NCBI GenBank assembly: GCA_002493755.1
Contig: DKZT01000059.1
Location: forward strand, 1-9,721
From: Ruminococcaceae bacterium UBA7067
GTDB taxonomy: Bacteria; Bacillota; Clostridia; Oscillospirales; Acutalibacteraceae
DNA length: 9,721 nucleotides
Reading direction: 5' to 3'
Positions 6,487 through 9,721 of this stretch are shown piece after piece (within the stretch, counting starts at the first letter, position 1; every line of letters starts with the position of its first letter). Made by a program: the position numbers and the translations under genes. Below the pieces are notes generated by a model that was given only the letters and a program-made list of their open reading frames with translations, was not told the origin of the DNA and made no database searches.

Positions 6487-7209
6487 ATGAGTAAATATGA
6501 TATTTATCTTCAGGATAACAGTAATGTTCTCAAAAACAAGCTTGGTATTACAGATGAAGCCGCACTGGATACGGCAGAATCAATGATGGTTCGTACAAGA
6601 ATGGCTCTATTATATAACAGTGGTTTTTCTGATTTTTCACCGATAGGAGTTTGTAAACTTCACAAAATATTGTTTGGCGATGTTTATGAATGGGCAGGTA
6701 AGTATAGAGAAATTAATATTCAAAAGCGTGAATCAATACTTGCAGGAAAAAGTGTGTGGTATTCAAATTGGGATAACATTGATAAAGATTTGAATTCTGC
6801 GTGGGATAAAATAAATGCTGTTGGCTGGAAAAGTCTTACGCACGAGGACTTTGCAAAGGAAATTGCACATCTTTTTCCTTTGATATGGCAAGTGCATCCA
6901 TTCAGAGAGGGCAACACAAGAACAACCGTTATGTTAATAGCACTATTTGTTGAACACTATGGCTATTACTTTGATTATGAGCTCATGGCATCAAGTGCGG
7001 GATATGTGAGAAATGCTTTTGTATTATCCTGTTTTGGAGAATATTCAGAATTTGAACATCTTGAAAAAATATTGATAGATGCCATTTCCGACGACCCTAT
7101 AGAGAAATTTGATAACAATGAATCATCGTTAAAATCAAAAGAAACAAAATATAAAAAATACTATACAGAATATTACAAGCCGACACCACACGAATATCTG
7201 GAAAGTTAA
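6487..7209 (+). CDS. fic: Fic-domain AMP-transferase toxin
   Basis: The protein (240 aa) should transfer AMP (or another nucleotide moiety) from its nucleotide substrate to hydroxyl side chains of target proteins; bacterial class I Fic toxins commonly target DNA gyrase and topoisomerase IV, but the target here is unknown. The core motif HPFREGNTRT (137-146) supplies catalytic His137, the acidic Glu141 for metal, the anion-binding loop and Arg145. It has Thr in place of the second Gly of the usual GNGR. GDVYEWAGKYR (64-74) and the following INIQKRES segment form the conserved region before and in the target-binding flap. The last 40 residues are charged and probably a flexible tail. The start follows AAAGG with 6-nt spacing and lies one base after the antitoxin stop. 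All core motifs are intact, so activity is expected. Confidence 0.92.
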   Translation: MSKYDIYLQDNSNVLKNKLGITDEAALDTAESMMVRTRMALLYNSGFSDFSPIGVCKLHKILFGDVYEWAGKYREINIQKRESILAGKSVWYSNWDNIDKDLNSAWDKINAVGWKSLTHEDFAKEIAHLFPLIWQVHPFREGNTRTTVMLIALFVEHYGYYFDYELMASSAGYVRNAFVLSCFGEYSEFEHLEKILIDAISDDPIEKFDNNESSLKSKETKYKKYYTEYYKPTPHEYLES

Positions 7210-7225
7210 ATATACATCGACTATT

Positions 7226-7260
7226 AAGGCATCTGCAATTTTGCAGGTGCTTTTCTTTTA
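7226..7260 (+). terminator. Terminator of antitoxin-fic operon
   Basis: GCATCTGCA (7229-7237) pairs with TGCAGGTGC (7242-7250, one G-U), followed by TTTTCTTTT. It starts about 20 bp after the fic stop. Confidence 0.85.
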
Positions 7261-7415
7261 CCCATTGAGCCTTATGATGTAACGTCAAACGCTGTCATTG
7301 TTATAAATATCATCTACTTTTTTTAACGAAATATCAATACAAATTATCAAATAAAAAAGCTACGGTAGATTGCGACAAAAGTTTAAGTAAAATCGCTACA
7401 CGAATATTATTCCCT
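7261..7415. other. Non-coding stretch between fic terminator and right repeat
   Basis: This AT-rich sequence has no credible gene. GTAG..GCGA near 7366-7375 can pair with TCGCTAC near 7393-7399, a weak hairpin. Confidence 0.35.
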
Positions 7416-7525
7416 ATCATCACACGCTCCCGCTAAGTTGAGCGGTAATGATGCAAAAAGCTCTTTATCAAAACTGCGCTTAAGAATCTGCCAAAGCCCA
7501 ATTCAGTAAACCTTGACAAAGCTGC
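7416..7525 (+). repeat. Degenerate direct repeat, right copy
   Basis: The partner of 5961-6068, in the same orientation and 110 bp long. In the frame matching the left copy it reads FIKTALKNLPKPNSVNLDKA, similar to the left KTAFKNTAKLNSAYLDKSA. The two copies bracket the Fic operon with about 1.35 kb between them. Confidence 0.65.
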
Positions 7526-7762
7526 TATCTTTTTTCATTATCCGGCTTAAGCGGTGTAGTAATATGCTATTATATTCGAAAAGATTGATTGATTGATGAT
7601 ATGCGCCATTTTCAGCCACTGGATATAGGCTGCATAACCTGCACCAATTTTCAAGTTATTTAAAGAGTTATTTGCACCTTTAACAATGTTTTCTATTTTA
7701 TTGTTTGTACCCGAGATTAATTTATTCGGAACAGCAACCAACAGACACAATAGAAAAGCTAA
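7526..7762. other. Probably non-coding stretch
   Basis: The minus strand is open from 7768 to 7547 but begins with TTG and has no ribosome binding site; its product is not recognised. A triple GATT repeat lies near 7585. Nothing else is evident. Confidence 0.3.
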
Positions 7763-8033
7763 ACTCAAAGCGAAATCGCAGAAAAGTCTGCAATTGAGCA
7801 GACGATTGGTTTGAAAGCTCGTCCGTTTTCAATATGAATACCGCAATTATTCAGGATTTGTCCGGTAATGAACAAATAAAAGCGCTAAAGAAGGCGTATG
7901 CGCTAAATGTGGCAATCACTTCGCGTATACCGATATGGATGGCGATCATATTCTGCCCTGGTCAAAAGGAGGAAAAACGGAATATGATAATCTCCAAATG
8001 CTCTGTATTTCCTGCAATAGAAGCAATCTATGA
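7763..8033 (+). pseudogene. Broken HNH endonuclease gene
   Basis: The final open segment (7872-8033) shows a zinc-bearing HNH fold: VCAKCGNHF (CxxC), MDGDHILPWSKGGKTE with the catalytic DH, NLQMLCISCNRSN (CxxC and the last Asn), then a stop. These are metal-dependent nicking or cutting nucleases found in restriction systems, phages and homing elements. Upstream, another frame reads AIEQTIGLKARPFSI and stops at 7835; the HNH frame upstream reads YEYRNYSGFVR and then meets TAA and TGA (7866-7871). One frameshift and two stops thus separate the halves. The catalytic part alone could be translated only from an internal start, and none with a ribosome binding site is seen. The domain call is firm; the parent family is not determined. 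Confidence 0.8.
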
Positions 8034-8058
8034 CAAACAGAGTATAGTATGCTAAAAT
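8030..8058 (+). promoter_or_regulatory. Promoter for pilin-like gene
   Basis: ATGACA at 8030-8035 and TAAAAT at 8053-8058 with a 17-nt spacer. It overlaps the stop codon of the broken HNH gene, so the pilin would be transcribed on its own. Confidence 0.5.
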
Positions 8059-8091
8059 AGCACAAGAATAATGGAAACAATGGAGAATAAT

Positions 8092-8724
8092 ATGCCAAAA
8101 ACTTCTTGGGGAAAATTAAAAGATAGCGAAGCTAAAAAAGGCTTTACTATCATTGAAGTTGTTCTAGTTTTAGCTATCGGTGGGCTAATCTTCTTGATGG
8201 TTTTCATCGCATTACCGGCACTGCAACGCAGTCAAAGGAATACTCAGCGCAGAAATGATATAGATAGATTTGCGCAAGCAGCAATTGAATACCAAAAGCA
8301 TAATTCCGGAAAATTGCCATTCAGGGGAACTGATTATGATGTAAACTTCGTTCCGAAATACATTGATTCTAGTTGCAGGTACGGTAGCACGCATTCATAT
8401 AATTTCGGAAGTTCTTTTGCGAGTAATGTAGGAAGCTATGTAAGGAATATTAGATACACTAATTGTTCTGAAGCCTTTACTGATCCAGATGGCACTGCCT
8501 ATCAGATATATCATTTAATGTCTACACCAAGCAGTGAAGAAGGGCAATATGTTTTCTCGGACAAAACTATATCGTCGAATGAATTTAGGCACGCTGTTTT
8601 ACTCATTAGTCGATCCGGTTGCGGAAGCACAGAAAACACCGTTATTAAAAAGAATGGAAATAATGACTTTGCTATTATTATGAAGTTAGAGGTTGGCTCG
8701 GTGTATTGCGTAGATAATAGCTAG
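8092..8724 (+). CDS. Type IV pilin-like protein, Saccharibacteria (CPR)-like
   Basis: The ATG at 8092 follows GGAG (8082-8085) with 6-nt spacing and gives 210 aa; an in-frame ATG at 8071 would add 7 residues. A 17-residue charged leader ends KKG, then FTIIE: prepilin peptidase would cut after Gly17, leaving methylatable Phe+1 and Glu+5 (E22). A hydrophobic helix (about 18-41) anchors it in the membrane or pilus core, followed by ALQRSQRNTQRRNDI. The globular part has four Cys (95, 125, 177, 206), which could form two disulfides, and FTDPDGTAY. It ends KLEVGSVYCVDNS. The segment FLMVFIALPALQRSQR, the DPDG block and the Cys near the C-terminus strongly recall pilins of Saccharibacteria (TM7), from memory of that family. 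No pilus ATPase, platform protein or prepilin peptidase lies in the window. The pilin call is firm; the origin is inferred. Confidence 0.85.
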   Translation: MPKTSWGKLKDSEAKKGFTIIEVVLVLAIGGLIFLMVFIALPALQRSQRNTQRRNDIDRFAQAAIEYQKHNSGKLPFRGTDYDVNFVPKYIDSSCRYGSTHSYNFGSSFASNVGSYVRNIRYTNCSEAFTDPDGTAYQIYHLMSTPSSEEGQYVFSDKTISSNEFRHAVLLISRSGCGSTENTVIKKNGNNDFAIIMKLEVGSVYCVDNS

Positions 8725-8769
8725 ATAAATCTCATGATGTTTGAAGCATGTGAATAAAAGAGAGTAAAA

Positions 8770-8806
8770 AGACTGCCAAAATACGCTTGGCGGTCTAATT
8801 TTATCT
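8770..8806. terminator. Bidirectional terminator between convergent genes
   Basis: AGACTGCCAA (8770-8779) pairs with TTGGCGGTCT (8787-8796), a 10-bp stem with one G-U. The minus strand is followed by TTTTTACTC, the plus strand by TAATTTTATC. It separates the pilin from the convergent gene at 8801-9202 and could serve both. Confidence 0.85.
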
Positions 8807-9202
8807 TGCATTTACTCCATTCACGAAAACCAAATAGCGGGCGAAGTCTCCGATGGCTTTGCGGTTATACAGATCATCTTCCTCGTAACCGAGTTTGTCA
8901 CGCCATGCGGCGGTTTTGCCTTGTTGTTTTAAATAACGCACCAGCATATTAAAATGCGTTATCACGGAGTTGTGGCAAGAAGTCCTGCCGGAGTCCTGCG
9001 CGTTTTTCTCCTCACAGTTAAGTAGTAGCCAATTTGCCCGGATTGCAGCATAGCGAGTCGCAATCTTTATTAACTCGTCATATAGCTCCAGCGCATCCAC
9101 ATCTGTGCCAATCTCGGCAATCATTTCCGTATGGATAGTTTGCATTTTTTCAAACGTAATAGCTTTTGGCCGCTTCAAATATTCCTCATAAGTACAAACC
9201 AT
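8801..9202 (-). CDS. Conserved hypothetical protein, function unknown
   Basis: The product is a 133-aa soluble protein without signal peptide or membrane segment, mostly helical by composition. It starts MVCTYEEYLKRPKAITFEKM and contains ELYDELIKIATRYAAIRANW, a central charged loop with SGRTSCHNSVI, and GYEEDDLYNRKAIGDFARYL near the end. I associate this pattern with small conserved proteins of Clostridia, perhaps DUF3232, but cannot confirm it. The ATG at 9202 is preceded by AAAGGTGGGG at a 6-nt gap; a GTG at 9214 lies within that ribosome binding site. It runs in the same direction as the response regulator upstream (72-bp gap). The gap has a TATACT -10-like box on the minus strand, but no good -35. 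Confidence 0.8.
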   Translation of the reverse strand: MVCTYEEYLKRPKAITFEKMQTIHTEMIAEIGTDVDALELYDELIKIATRYAAIRANWLLLNCEEKNAQDSGRTSCHNSVITHFNMLVRYLKQQGKTAAWRDKLGYEEDDLYNRKAIGDFARYLVFVNGVNAR

Positions 9203-9274
9203 AATAAACCCCACCTTTCCTATTTAGAAGTATAGCTTACGGCATATGTTGCAGGAAGTCCAGCGGATTCTTAA

Positions 9275-9721
9275 TTAATACTTCGGTAAAATCAACCTTT
9301 TTTCTACCACCTCAGCCACAAGCTGCAAGGTGTTCTGGTAGCCCGTTTTCTGCAAGATATTCTTGATGTGGTACTTGACTGTATTTAGCGTAATATCCAG
9401 ATCTGCTGCGATCTCCTCGTATTTTCTGCCTTGCGCAAGCTCTCGGATAATATCAAATTCCCGACTGGTAAACTCAGCGCTGTTGCTGTACCCAATGCGA
9501 ATCACCGGCACGTCCTCGGGATAAACATATTCGCCGTTCATCACCCGGTCACAGACCTCCATCAAGGCAGTGCTGCCATATTCCTTATACCAAAAGCCGT
9601 TACATCCACATGCTTTTGCCTTTTGAATAAAGGAGTGTTCTGGCATGGAAGTCATGATGATGATCTTGATTTTAGGATTGTACTGCTTGATCTTTGCCGC
9701 AGCTTTCAAGCCGGATTCTTC
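9275..9721 (-). CDS. NarL/LuxR-family response regulator (5' end outside window)
   Basis: About 149 C-terminal residues are visible. The first part is the second half of a receiver domain: IKIIIMTSMPEHSF carries the conserved Ser/Thr after strand beta-4, and GCNGFWYKE carries the conserved Lys. The phosphoacceptor Asp lies outside the window. A LuxR-type helix-turn-helix follows: FTSREFDIIRELAQGRKYEE, then IAADLDITLNTVKYHIKNIL, with the recognition helix TVKYHIKNILQKTG. The family binds promoters after phosphorylation by a sensor kinase; no kinase is visible, and it may lie beyond the right edge. The frame stays open to the last base (EESGLKAAAK), so the gene is cut by the window, not truncated in nature. 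Confidence 0.92.
   Translation of the reverse strand, partial: EESGLKAAAKIKQYNPKIKIIIMTSMPEHSFIQKAKACGCNGFWYKEYGSTALMEVCDRVMNGEYVYPEDVPVIRIGYSNSAEFTSREFDIIRELAQGRKYEEIAADLDITLNTVKYHIKNILQKTGYQNTLQLVAEVVEKRLILPKY

Noticed and set aside
7547..7768. Open frame of 73 codons on the minus strand
   Set aside because: It begins with TTG, has no ribosome binding site and no recognisable domain, and it overlaps the start of the HNH remnant.
7834..8055. Plus-strand open frame of 73 codons
   Set aside because: It is the wrong frame of the HNH remnant; the neighbouring frame shows the CxxC, DH and CxxCN residues.

Overview
The window looks like an accessory region of a low-GC Firmicutes chromosome, probably a gut Clostridia (Ruminococcus/Oscillospiraceae-like). 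This rests on strong Shine-Dalgarno sites, AT-rich promoters, an LtrA-like group II intron, remnants of genes common in Clostridia, and a LuxR-type response regulator at the right edge. It reads as defence genes on the left, mobile-element debris in the middle, a toxin-antitoxin pair, an unexpected pilin, and ordinary chromosomal genes on the right.

1-2759 (+): a type IV restriction pair. An McrB-like AAA+ GTPase is followed by an overlapping McrC-like nuclease subunit. The mcrB frame is open to the left edge, so its N-terminal DNA-binding region lies mostly outside the window. A strong internal ribosome binding site at the domain boundary could also give a short form.

2820-3102 (+): a promoter, a SAM-clan (S-box-like) riboswitch, an intrinsic terminator and the first two dozen codons of the controlled gene. 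That gene is cut at about 3102 by a group II intron remnant on the minus strand (about 3103-4826). Its reverse transcriptase stops right after the YADD catalytic box, and no domain V is visible. The riboswitch is therefore orphaned.

4840-6245: mostly decayed sequence. It holds the last 63 codons of a DUF4143-type AAA ATPase (-) with its terminator, a possible cysteine-rich KTR fragment (-) running into a 57/56-bp tandem repeat, two hairpins, and a degenerate 108-bp sequence that recurs at 7416-7525.

6228-7260 (+): an intact VbhA-like antitoxin and Fic AMP-transferase operon with palindrome, promoter and terminator. The two degenerate repeats bracket it.

7763-8724 (+): a broken HNH endonuclease, then an intact type IV pilin-like gene. 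To me the pilin looks like those of Saccharibacteria (TM7/CPR) rather than Firmicutes. No pilus assembly gene is nearby.

8770-9721 (-): a bidirectional terminator, a small conserved hypothetical gene, and the C-terminal part of a NarL/LuxR response regulator running off the right edge.

No tRNA, rRNA or CRISPR array was seen. No complete new multi-gene system is evident. The most unusual items are the CPR-like pilin, the orphaned riboswitch with a readable switching mechanism, and the repeat-bracketed Fic cassette.
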